Assembly: GCF_016464385.1 (NCBI RefSeq)
Contig: NZ_JADMLH010000004.1
Location: forward strand, 393,109-457,108
From: Nucisporomicrobium flavum
Lineage (GTDB): Bacteria > Actinomycetota > Actinomycetes > Mycobacteriales > Micromonosporaceae
Length of the DNA stretch: 64,000 bases
Direction: 5' to 3'
Below, one piece after another: positions 53,511-60,378 of this stretch. A model generated the notes under the pieces. It was not told where the DNA came from and did no database searches. It saw nothing but the letters and a program-made list of their open reading frames with translations. The translations under genes were made by a program, and so were the position numbers. Each line of letters starts with the position of its first letter. Within the stretch, counting starts at the first letter, position 1.

Positions 53511-53610
53511 GGGTTATCCACAGGCCTCCTGCCGCCGGGGTTTTCCACAGGCCTTCCGCGGCTGGGGGTTGTCCACAGGCCCCCCGCCGCCGGGGTTTTC
53601 CACAGGCCTC
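53511..53610. repeat. 27-28-bp tandem repeat with four DnaA-box-like 9-mers
   Basis: Four units, each GGGGTT-W/G-TCCACAGGCC followed by C/G-rich sequence. The 9-mers are TTATCCACA (53514-53522), TTTTCCACA (53541-53549), TTGTCCACA (53569-53577) and TTTTCCACA (53596-53604). The first is the classical DnaA box and the third the actinobacterial preferred form; the other two differ by one base. All face the same way at a 27-28-bp pitch, close to 2.6 helical turns. The array fills the gap between the DUF2469 gene and the M23 peptidase. Confidence 0.85.
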
Positions 53611-53637
53611 CCGCGGCGTCCGGCCGGATCCGGCACG

Positions 53638-54084
53638 ATGCCGGGCATGGCTTTCCTGCTGTCGATCCTGCTGTCCCTGACCGCCACGTGGCCGGTCGCC
53701 GACCCCCAGGTGACCCGCCGTTTCGACCCCCCGCCGCACCCGTGGCAGGCCGGTCACCGCGGCGTCGACCTGGCGGCGCCGCCGGGCACCCCGGTCCGGG
53801 CCGCGGCGGCGGGCACGGTCGTCTTCGTCGGCAGGATCGCCGGGCGGGGAGTGGTGAGCGTCGCCCACCCCGGTGGGCTGCGCACCACGTACGAGCCGGT
53901 GTCGACCGGGCCACTGCACGTCGGCGATGTGGTCTCCGCGGGGCAGCAACTGGGCACGCTCGCGCCGGGCCATCCGGGATGCCCGTCGCACGCCTGCCTG
54001 CACTGGGGTCTGCGGCGCGGTGACGACTACCTCGACCCGCTGACCCTGCTCGGCGCCGGGCGGGTCCGCCTGCTCCCGCTGTGA
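53638..54084 (+). CDS. Secreted M23 peptidase
   Basis: 148-aa metallopeptidase of the LytM/M23 family, likely acting on peptidoglycan or a related wall peptide. N-terminal signal segment (MAFLLSILLSLTATWPVA), zinc ligands H40 and D44 in GHRGVDLAAPPGTPV, and H122 in CLHWGLRRG. The residue two before H122 is Cys instead of the usual His; the mycobacterial relative near rpsB also has CLHWG, so this is a branch feature. The start is uncertain: ATG 53638 or, three codons later, ATG 53647. It convergently faces the aminotransferase gene, six bases away. Confidence 0.85.
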   Translation: MPGMAFLLSILLSLTATWPVADPQVTRRFDPPPHPWQAGHRGVDLAAPPGTPVRAAAAGTVVFVGRIAGRGVVSVAHPGGLRTTYEPVSTGPLHVGDVVSAGQQLGTLAPGHPGCPSHACLHWGLRRGDDYLDPLTLLGAGRVRLLPL

Positions 54085-54089
54085 TCCGC

Positions 54090-55274
54090 CTACTCGTCGG
54101 CGAGCAGCTCGGGCAGGCGTTCCGCGAGGCGGTCGTATTCCTCCGCGCGGTTGTAGACCTGGGCGCTCAGCCGCAGCCACCCGCGGCCGCCCCACGCGTT
54201 CACCGCCACCTCGGTTGCCAGCTTCTCCGCGATGCGCTGGCGCAGCAGATGCGCCTCCGGCTGCGTCGTCGCGGTGCCGGCCGGCAGCGGCAGGATCCGC
54301 ATCGAGGCCTCCGCCGCGCCCGGGTCCGGCAGGTCGGAGGGCGCGAGGCCGAGCGCCTCGCCGACAACCCGCTGACCGTACGCCGCCAGCGCCGCATTGT
54401 GCCGTCGCACGGCCTCCACGCCCAGCGTGCGCATCGTGAAGAGTCCCGTGGGGGCGGCGAGCCACGGGCTGTAGTCCACCGTGCCCTGATATTCCACCGA
54501 CAGCGGGAAGCCGGCGTCCTGCTCCCACGACACCACCAGCGGCTCCACGCGCCGGCGCCAGGCCGGCGCCACGACCAGCAGCGCAGTGCCGCGCGGCGCG
54601 TACGCCCACTTGTGCAGGTTGCCCACCCAGAAGTCGGCGCCGATCCGGTCCACCTCGACCGGCAGCATGCCCGGCACGTGCGCGGCGTCGACGAACACCG
54701 GGATCTCGTGCACGCGGGCGGCCGCCGCGATCTCCGCCACCGGCAGCACCTTCGCGGTCGGCGACGTCACCTGGTCGACCATCAGCAGCTTCGTCTTCCC
54801 AGGCCGCAACGCCCCCCGGATCCGGGCCACGATCTCGGCGTCGCCGGCGTCCACGGGCAACGCCACGGTCCGCGCGGTGGCGCCGTCCCGCCGGCACTGC
54901 CGCCGGGTGGCCAGGGCGTTCGAGCCGTACCCGTGATCGGTGAGCAGCACCTCGTCGCCCGGCTGCAGCCTCAGCGACTGCAGCACCAGCGAGACGCCCG
55001 CGGTGGTGTTCGGCACGAGCGCGCTGCCCTCCGGATCCGCGCCCATGAACTGCGCCAGATGACGTCGGGTGTGGACGATCCGCTCGATGATCCCCGGCGC
55101 GGCGAAGAACGACATCGGGTTGCGTTCGACCTCGTCGCGCAGCCGCTGCTGGGCCCGCTGCACGCCGATCGGCACGGCCCCGAACGAGCCGTGGTTGAGA
55201 TAGGCGGTGCCCGGATCGATGGAGAAGAGGAGCCGCGCTCCCGGAATGGGCGGGGGCGGATCTCCGGCGCTCAC
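54090..55274 (-). CDS. Class V aminotransferase (isopenicillin-N-epimerase-like)
   Basis: 394-aa PLP enzyme of the class V fold. The N-terminus YLNHGSFGAVP (about 25-35) is typical of CefD-like and ergothioneine-lyase-like proteins; PNTTAGVSLVLQSL (about 88-101), VDAAHVPG (about 195-202) and the Schiff-base Lys in WVGNLHKWAYAPRGTA (about 216-231) complete the active site. Substrate unknown; no beta-lactam genes are nearby, so a cysteine desulfurase or lyase type reaction is as likely as epimerisation. GTG at 55274. Confidence 0.85.
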   Translation of the reverse strand: MSAGDPPPPIPGARLLFSIDPGTAYLNHGSFGAVPIGVQRAQQRLRDEVERNPMSFFAAPGIIERIVHTRRHLAQFMGADPEGSALVPNTTAGVSLVLQSLRLQPGDEVLLTDHGYGSNALATRRQCRRDGATARTVALPVDAGDAEIVARIRGALRPGKTKLLMVDQVTSPTAKVLPVAEIAAAARVHEIPVFVDAAHVPGMLPVEVDRIGADFWVGNLHKWAYAPRGTALLVVAPAWRRRVEPLVVSWEQDAGFPLSVEYQGTVDYSPWLAAPTGLFTMRTLGVEAVRRHNAALAAYGQRVVGEALGLAPSDLPDPGAAEASMRILPLPAGTATTQPEAHLLRQRIAEKLATEVAVNAWGGRGWLRLSAQVYNRAEEYDRLAERLPELLADE

Positions 55275-55337
55275 GCTGCGATCGTACGCGACGAAGCGGC
55301 TGACCTCGCGAATCTTTCTCTTTTCACCGGCGCGCGG

Positions 55338-56255
55338 TCACGCCCGCGGGTGGGCCTGCTCGAACGCCGCCCGCAGCCGTTCCGTCGACACGTGCGTGTA
55401 GATCTGCGTGCTCGACAGCGAGGAATGCCCCAGCAGATCCTGGACGGCCCGCAGATCTGCGCCGCCGTCCAGCAGGTGCGTGGCCGCCGAGTGGCGCAGG
55501 TCGTGCGGGCTGGTGTGCGGCAGCCCCGCGGCCAAGGCGGCGGCGCGCACGATCCGGCGTACGACGGTCTGCTGCAGGCGGCCACCGCGCGCGCCGAGGA
55601 ACAGGGCGCCGCCGCTGGTCCCGTGCGCCAGCTTCGGGCGGCCGTGCGCGAGCCAATCGTCCAGGGCGCGCTGGGCCGGCACGCCGTACGGGACCGCCCG
55701 CTCCTTGGCGCCCTTGCCGAACACGCGGATCACCCGGCGCGCCTCGTCGACGTCGGCGATGTCCAGGCCACAGAGCTCGCTCACCCGTACGCCCGTCGCG
55801 TAGAGCAGCTCGAGGACCGCTCTGTCCCGTACGCCATGCGGGTCGGCAGCGGAGACGACCAGCTCGGCCGCCTGCTCGGCGCGCAACACCGACGGCAGAT
55901 CGCGATGCCCCTTCGGGCTGGCCAGCAGCGCCCCCACATCGGCGGCCGCCAACCCCCGCCGATGCGCCCAGCCGGTGAAGACCCGAGCGGCCGCGGCCCG
56001 CCGAGCCTGCGACGTCCGCGCGGCACCGCCGGCCATCCGCTCGGCCAGCCACCCCCGCAGCACGGCGATGTCAAGCTCACCGGGCGTGCCACACCCGGCC
56101 CGAACGGCATGATCGAGCAGCGACACCACATCCCCGACGTACGCCCGGACGGTGTGGGCGGACCGGTTCTCGACGCGCGCCAGGTGCAGCCCGAACTCGT
56201 CCACGGCCTCCCGCATGACGGGCGGCAGCGCCTCGTGGGTCGCCCGGGTGCTCAC
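55338..56255 (-). CDS. xerC: Tyrosine recombinase XerC
   Basis: Resolves chromosome dimers at dif with XerD. 305 aa; core-binding domain 1-110, catalytic domain with R157 (ATGVRVSELCGL), K181 (FGKGAKERAVP), H251 and R254 (SPHDLRHSAATHLLDGG), H277 (LLGHSSLSSTQIYTHV) and nucleophile Y286. All six are present. GTG at 56255. In this window it is on the minus strand near dprA and comM, as expected for the conserved dprA-xerC linkage, but about 6 kb of repeats and small genes separate it from dprA. Confidence 0.95.
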   Translation of the reverse strand: MSTRATHEALPPVMREAVDEFGLHLARVENRSAHTVRAYVGDVVSLLDHAVRAGCGTPGELDIAVLRGWLAERMAGGAARTSQARRAAAARVFTGWAHRRGLAAADVGALLASPKGHRDLPSVLRAEQAAELVVSAADPHGVRDRAVLELLYATGVRVSELCGLDIADVDEARRVIRVFGKGAKERAVPYGVPAQRALDDWLAHGRPKLAHGTSGGALFLGARGGRLQQTVVRRIVRAAALAAGLPHTSPHDLRHSAATHLLDGGADLRAVQDLLGHSSLSSTQIYTHVSTERLRAAFEQAHPRA

Positions 56256-56263
56256 CGCGCCCC

Positions 56264-56473
56264 CACCGATCGCTGGCGGATTCCCGGCGCCTTCACCGAT
56301 CGCCCAGGGGCCTCCGGCGTCGCAACCGATTCCCTGCGGCCCTCGGGAGCTCTTACCGATTGCCGGCGGGCCTCCGGCGGTCTCGCCGATTGCCGGCGGG
56401 CCTCCGGCGGTCTCGCCGATCGCGCGCGAGCCTCCGGCGCTCTTGGCGATTGCCGGCAGGGCTCCGGCGCCCT
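56264..56473. repeat. Seven tandem 30-bp repeats
   Basis: Exactly 210 bp, seven 30-bp units starting CACCGATCG, CACCGATCG, AACCGATTC, TACCGATTG, CGCCGATTG, CGCCGATCG and TGGCGATTG, each ending in a CCTCCGGCG-like core. Copies 4 and 5 differ by two bases. Because 30 is a multiple of three, all frames stay open through the array, but no protein with sensible flanks was found. It lies immediately upstream of xerC, in the 455-bp gap to the next gene. Confidence 0.9.
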
Positions 56474-56710
56474 GCCGGTGGGGTGGGTGCTCGCTGTGGC
56501 CTCGTGTGCGGGGCGTGATTGCCTGCGGCTTTGCGCGCCGCGAAGCCTCGCGCGCCGCGCGGGGTCGCGCGGCGTCGCCAATGCTGCGCGGGTGGTCATC
56601 GGCGTTGCTCCACGTGCCTATGATTCCCCATCAGGCCCGTTCTTTCGCTCCGGCGTCGCCGGGTCCGGGCAGTTCAGCGCCCGGACGAACGGGTCACCGG
56701 GGGGAGCGAC

Positions 56711-57475
56711 ATGGCAACGACCGCGGGCCGGGCGACGGCGTGCCCACCGACGTCGGACCCTACGGCGGCGCATCCCCCTTCGTCGGGCCCTACGGCGGCG
56801 CGCCCCCCTTCGTTGGACCCGCTGACGGCGCGCTCACCTTCGTCGGACCGGCTGACCCCGCGTCCGCTGATGGGGCGTCCGCCGGCGGCGCGCCTACGGG
56901 CGGCGGGTGTCACGCCCGGCGTCCGGCGGCTCGCCCTCACTGCCTCGGTCGTGCTGGTTGCCGCGCTGGTCGCCTGCTCAGGCCCTTCCGACACCCGCAA
57001 CGACGACGCTGCGACGCCGACCGTCGCCTCCAACGACGGCCTGGGCGATGCCCCGGCAGCGAACGACTCCCCGGGCCCCACCGACACCTCACCGCGACCC
57101 GGCCCTTCCACGGCGACCGCGGCTCCCAGCGTGGTCACCGAGGCCGCATTCGCCTCGCCGTCGGGCAACATCGGCTGCTACCTGACCGCGGACGGCGCCC
57201 GGTGCGACATCGCCAAGAAGTCCTGGTCCCCGCCGCCGGCGCCGGATTCGTGCACCCTGGACTGGGGTTTCGGTGTCGCGGTCGGCAAGGACGGCGAGGC
57301 CACCTTCACCTGCGCCGGCGACACGGTCCTGGGAGCCCGGGACAAGCTCGAGTACGGCGAATCGCTGAAGGCCGGCCCGATCCGGTGCGACAGCGCGAGC
57401 GCCGGCATGCGGTGCGAGAACACTGCCACGGGACACGGGTTCAGGCTCGCGAAGGAACAGTACGACCTGTTCTGA
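56711..57475 (+). CDS. Membrane-anchored protein, DUF6636-like outer domain
   Basis: 254 aa. A cytoplasmic Pro/Ser/Thr-rich head of about 70 residues with loose 11-residue repeats (PTAARPPS-type), one hydrophobic segment (about 73-93) ending ALVACSG, a low-complexity linker, and an extracellular domain (about 140-254) starting FASPSGNIGCYL with four cysteines (CYL, CDIAKKSW, CTLDWG, CAGD and CENTATGHG), typical of DUF6636. ATG at 56711 has GGGGGAGCGAC. The Cys at the segment end resembles a lipobox, but the long head argues against a lipoprotein signal unless translation starts at ATG 56870. Confidence 0.7.
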   Translation: MATTAGRATACPPTSDPTAAHPPSSGPTAARPPSLDPLTARSPSSDRLTPRPLMGRPPAARLRAAGVTPGVRRLALTASVVLVAALVACSGPSDTRNDDAATPTVASNDGLGDAPAANDSPGPTDTSPRPGPSTATAAPSVVTEAAFASPSGNIGCYLTADGARCDIAKKSWSPPPAPDSCTLDWGFGVAVGKDGEATFTCAGDTVLGARDKLEYGESLKAGPIRCDSASAGMRCENTATGHGFRLAKEQYDLF

Positions 57476-57514
57476 CGTCCCCTTCTTGTCGTACCCCTCT
57501 TCTAGGGTCGACCC

Positions 57515-57970
57515 ATGGCCAGCTGGCACGAGATCGAGAACGACCAACCGGAGTTCGCCGCCAAGGTGAAGGCTCTTTTCGAGGCGGGCACCAACAAGAC
57601 CATCGCCACCATCCGCCGCGACGGCTCACCCCGCATCAGCGGCACCGAACTCGCTTTCACGGACGGCGAGATGACGTTCGGCTCGATGGGCGGCTCGATG
57701 AAGCTCCTCGACATCCGCCGCGATCCCCGCATCGCGATCCACAGCCCCACCCTCGAACCACCGCCCGACCATCCGGAACAGTGGCTGGGCGAGGCAAAGC
57801 TCACGGGCACGGCCATCGAGATCCCGGCGCGCGAGGAGCATCCGGGAGCGGGCTTCTTCCGCGTCGACATCAGGGAGGTGTCGATGCTGTACGTGGGGGA
57901 GCCGGCCGACCACCTGGTGATCGAGTCCTGGGACGCGACGCACGGCTACCGCCGCAGACCTCGGTATTAA
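57515..57970 (+). CDS. FMN/F420-binding split-barrel (PPOX-class) protein
   Basis: 151-aa protein of the pyridoxamine-phosphate-oxidase-like split-barrel fold: TNKTIATIRRDGSPRISGTE (about 26-45), FGSMGGSMKLLDIRRDPRIAIH (about 55-76, phosphate-binding region) and a C-terminal VSMLYVGEPADHLVIESW. In Actinobacteria such small proteins are often F420-dependent reductases or heme-binding. ATG at 57515, 39 bp after the DUF6636-like gene. Cofactor and substrate are unknown. Confidence 0.82.
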   Translation: MASWHEIENDQPEFAAKVKALFEAGTNKTIATIRRDGSPRISGTELAFTDGEMTFGSMGGSMKLLDIRRDPRIAIHSPTLEPPPDHPEQWLGEAKLTGTAIEIPAREEHPGAGFFRVDIREVSMLYVGEPADHLVIESWDATHGYRRRPRY

Positions 57971-57986
57971 GCGCCGGTCCGCTCTA

Positions 57987-58214
57987 GCTTGCTCGGGCTT
58001 GTCGGCAAAGCCGCTCGTACGGCCGGCTGCTTGAGCTCGTCGGGCTTTTCGGCGCCGCCGCTATCCGGCCGGTCGCTTGAGCTTGCGGGCTTTTCGGTGC
58101 AGCGGCTCATCCGGCCGGTTGGCTTGAGTTCGCCGGGCTTTCGGCGCAGCCACTCGTTCGGCCGGCTGCTTGCGCTCGTCGGGCTCGCCGGCGCGGCTGC
58201 TTTCCGGCCGGTCG
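57987..58214. repeat. Five tandem 42-47-bp repeats
   Basis: Units start at 57987, 58029, 58075, 58121 and 58168 with consensus GCTTGAGCTCGTCGGGCTTT, then CGGCGCAGCCGCT and ending CCGGCCGGCT. Lengths are 42, 46, 46, 47 and 47 bp, so no frame is kept. It fills the gap between the split-barrel gene and the gntR gene and reaches to 12-20 bp from the latter's stop. Confidence 0.85.
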
Positions 58215-58230
58215 AGTGGCGATGGGCCGC

Positions 58231-58635
58231 TCAGGGCCTGGTGAGCTGTACCCGGTCCGCCGGGTAGACCGTGGTCGTGCCGTCGGCGGTCGTGACCACC
58301 AGCACCGGTACGCCCTCGCCCAAGCGGTGGGTGCGGCGTTCCGCGTCCGTCGGCATGCGGGCGCTCACCTTCTCGCCCCGGCCGAGGGTCACCATCTCCG
58401 TCGGCTCAGGCACGCGGACGAACGTGCCGCGTGGCCGGTCCACTGTGACCAGACCTTCGGTGCGAAGCTGACCGATGGCCTGCCGGACAGTGGTGCGGCT
58501 GATGCCGTACTCCTGCGCCAGACGCAACTCGCTCGGCAGCGGCTCGCCCGGACCGAGGTCGCCGGACTCGATCTGGTTGCGCAACAGATCGGCGAGCTGG
58601 CGGAACACCGCGCGGTCGGCCGAGGGATCGATCAT
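58231..58635 (-). CDS. GntR-family transcriptional regulator (short type)
   Basis: 134-aa regulator. An N-terminal winged helix (about 6-72: AVFRQLADLLRNQIESG, PLPSELRLAQEYGISRTTVR, QLRTEGLVTVDRPRGTFVR) is followed by a truncated C-terminal part of 55 residues, too short for the usual UTRA effector domain (about 140 aa), so it may be a DNA-binding unit with a minimal sensor. ATG 58635 is chosen since TACGGT ends seven bases before it, giving a leaderless mRNA; a GTG three codons upstream is an alternative. It faces a small Cys-rich gene divergently. Confidence 0.85.
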   Translation of the reverse strand: MIDPSADRAVFRQLADLLRNQIESGDLGPGEPLPSELRLAQEYGISRTTVRQAIGQLRTEGLVTVDRPRGTFVRVPEPTEMVTLGRGEKVSARMPTDAERRTHRLGEGVPVLVVTTADGTTTVYPADRVQLTRP

Positions 58636-58642
58636 GGCTGAC

Positions 58643-58697
58643 ACCGTACGTGGTCACGATGTTCCATAGCATTGTACGTACGACATGATGTCGGTAC
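58643..58697 (-). promoter_or_regulatory. Promoter and operator region of gntR
   Basis: On the minus strand TACGGT (58648-58643) lies seven bases before the ATG, and a second -10-like TACAAT (58676-58671) lies upstream. Next to it the palindrome GTACGACATGATGTCGGTAC (58678-58697; arms GTAC-GACAT and ATGTC-GGTAC) is the best operator candidate, likely for GntR itself. It may also control the divergent small gene at 58819. Confidence 0.5.
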
Positions 58698-58818
58698 GAT
58701 GTCCCGGCCACGCTGAGAAGGCCGAGCTTGATCGCGTGGTGCAAGGCGGCGGCGGTCGGCGGTTCCCAAGGTCCCGGCCGCCGTCTGCCCATCACCGAAT
58801 CGTCGAGCGGGAGCGTCC

Positions 58819-59025
58819 GTGCCGCACAGGGGTTGGGAAGGCGAACAGCCGCCCGCGGACCCACCCACCGGTGCGAACCCCCTGCTCTGGCGCTTGTCCT
58901 GCGGTCTGCACCGCGACCATCGCCCCGGACGTGACGGCCAGTGCGAAGCCTGCGGCAGCTCCTGGCCCTGCATCGCCCGCCGGCTCGCTGAACAGGGGCT
59001 CGCGGCAGCATCCCGTACGGCCTGA
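58819..59025 (+). CDS. Small protein with Cys-x2-Cys...Trp-Pro-Cys motif, copy 1
   Basis: 68-aa polar protein. Residues 20-60 read NPLLWRLSCGLHRDHRPG then C-E-A-C-G-S-S-W-P-C (CxxC, three residues, WPC) and end RRLAEQGLAAA. The Cys spacing suggests a small zinc site. GTG at 58819 behind GGGAG. Divergent from the short GntR gene, with a palindrome in between. I recall similar short proteins as common and uncharacterised in Micromonosporaceae. A second protein with the same motif is at 59547. Confidence 0.6.
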   Translation: MPHRGWEGEQPPADPPTGANPLLWRLSCGLHRDHRPGRDGQCEACGSSWPCIARRLAEQGLAAASRTA

Positions 59026-59246
59026 GTACCGAGCCGCGGCTGGCTGATCGAGCATCGCTAGGTCTCGCCCCTCCGCGCTGGTCGGCGCTCCAGTTCCTAC
59101 GGACACGTGACGTCGGCTCTCTCGCTGACAGTGCTGGTCACTCGCCCAGACCGCGGATCAATTGCTGAACGTGCCGGTCGCTTGCTGACCGTGCGACCCG
59201 CTTGCTGACGGCACCCGATTCGCTGGCTGCGCTCGATTCGCTAGCG

Positions 59247-59503
59247 GCGCCAGACTTGCTGGTAGCGCCAGACTTGCTGGTAGCGCCAGACTTGCTGGTG
59301 GCGCCAGACTTGCTGGTGGCGCCAGACTTGCTGGCGGTGACTCACTTATCGGCGGCGCTTGACCTGCGGGCGGTGCCCGACTTGCGGGCGGTGCCTGACT
59401 TGCGGGCGGTGCCTGACTTGCGGGCGGTGCCTGACCTGCGGGCGGTGCCTGACCTGCGGGCGGTGCCTGACTTGCGGGCGGTGCCGACTTGCGGGCGGCG
59501 CCG
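59247..59503. repeat. 18-bp minisatellite in two blocks
   Basis: Block A: five units GCGCCAGACTTGCTGGTA (59247-59336). After a 24-bp interruption, block B: eight units GACTTGCGGGCGGTGCCT from 59361, 59379, 59397, 59415, 59433, 59451, 59469 and 59486, the seventh being one base short. Aligned in phase, the two blocks share the core GCC-W-GACTTGC-K-GG, so they are one repeat family. This fills most of the 521-bp gap 59026-59546. Open frames through it encode only hexapeptide repeats and are not annotated. Confidence 0.92.
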
Positions 59504-59546
59504 GACTTGTTGAGGGTCCTGCGTCTGATGCGAACTCCGGGCTTCG

Positions 59547-59825
59547 TCAAGGTGCCGGGTTCGTCGCCTTGATCCATCCGATGAACCGGTCCCACAGGTC
59601 CGGCGGCGGCATCTTGCCGTGCGCCCCGTAGTCCTCGATCGCCTGGGACAGGTACGCGGACATGTAGATGGTCAAGCTCGACGGAAACCGCTTGAACTCG
59701 ACCAGCAATTCCTCCTTGGCCTGCGCGCACGGCCACGGCTGAGTACAGGCCACGCAGTCCCAGTCCGGCCCCACGCCGACATGCGTGATGGCAGGCCACG
59801 ACACGTCCCCGCACGACCTCACCAC
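59547..59825 (-). CDS. Small protein with Cys-x2-Cys...Trp-Pro-Cys motif, copy 2
   Basis: About 92 aa. WDCVACTQPWPCAQAKEELL (about 22-41) has the CxxC-x3-WPC pattern of the protein at 58819. A helical half follows (SLTIYMSAYLSQAIEDYGAH, about 50-69) and then PPPDLWDRFIGWIK, matching a widespread unnamed actinobacterial family. The start is one of two adjacent GTG codons (59825 or 59822), with GGTGGGG upstream. A longer in-frame extension exists but is repeat-derived. The 18-bp minisatellite lies just beyond its stop. Confidence 0.7.
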   Translation of the reverse strand: MVRSCGDVSWPAITHVGVGPDWDCVACTQPWPCAQAKEELLVEFKRFPSSLTIYMSAYLSQAIEDYGAHGKMPPPDLWDRFIGWIKATNPAP

Positions 59826-60378
59826 AGGCGGCCCCACCGCGCCGCGATCTCGGACCCGCTGTGGACCTGCCACCGCGAGGCTCGATGCCCCGCCGCTGAA
59901 GACGGTGCGCCCCAAGGGGTGGCGGACGTGGGGTCGCGCACGCCGGAGCGCCGGCCGGACACCACTCCGCATGCATCGCCTGACGTCGGCGCACCAGATG
60001 CTCTGCTGCGCCGGCGATGGGGGAAGCAAGGTGGCGCGCTGAGCGGGGCGGAGTGTTGTGGCGCCGCGCTGGGCTGAGGAAGGCGGGTTGGTCCCGCGCT
60101 GAGTCGAGCGAAGCGGGGTGGTGTGAAGCGGGGTGGCGCCGCGTTGTGCTGAGCCGAGCCGGGTCGCGCCGTGGTGCGACGGCTCACGGAGTTGAGTGAT
60201 GCCCTGCTGCGCCAAGCCGGACCGGGGGTTGATGATGCGTCAGGCCAAGCCGGCGTGTTGGTCGATCCGCGGCTACGTCGGGTGCGAGGGCCCGCTGGCG
60301 AGGGCGCTGGTCGGGCGGCGTTGCGACGCGGTGCGATCTGGAAGAACTGAGGGGCGTTCGAGCGAAGGACCGCAGCCA
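59826..60378. other. Gene-poor, degenerate repeat sequence
   Basis: 553 bp without a convincing gene. Between about 60031 and 60172 a degenerate 20-30-bp repeat is visible (cores GCGCGCTGAGC, GCGCCGCGCTGGGCTGAGG, CGCGCTGAGTCGAGC, GCGCCGCGTTGTGCTGAGC). Several long open frames cross the region on both strands but have repeat-like composition and no recognisable domain. Confidence 0.5.

Noticed and set aside
53511-53610. CRISPR array in the 27-bp repeats
   Set aside because: Units abut with no spacers, so this is a plain tandem repeat.
56252-56599. 115-codon minus-strand frame of PEARRQS-type repeats overlapping the 30-bp array
   Set aside because: All frames are open because the period is a multiple of three; no start context or conserved flank.
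59247-59503. CRISPR array in the 18-bp repeats
   Set aside because: No spacers; consecutive units are in direct contact.
59158-59994. Minus-strand and plus-strand frames encoding PPAGQA or DLRAVP hexapeptide repeats
   Set aside because: They follow only from the 18-bp period; the frame changes at a 17-bp unit and no flanking domain exists.
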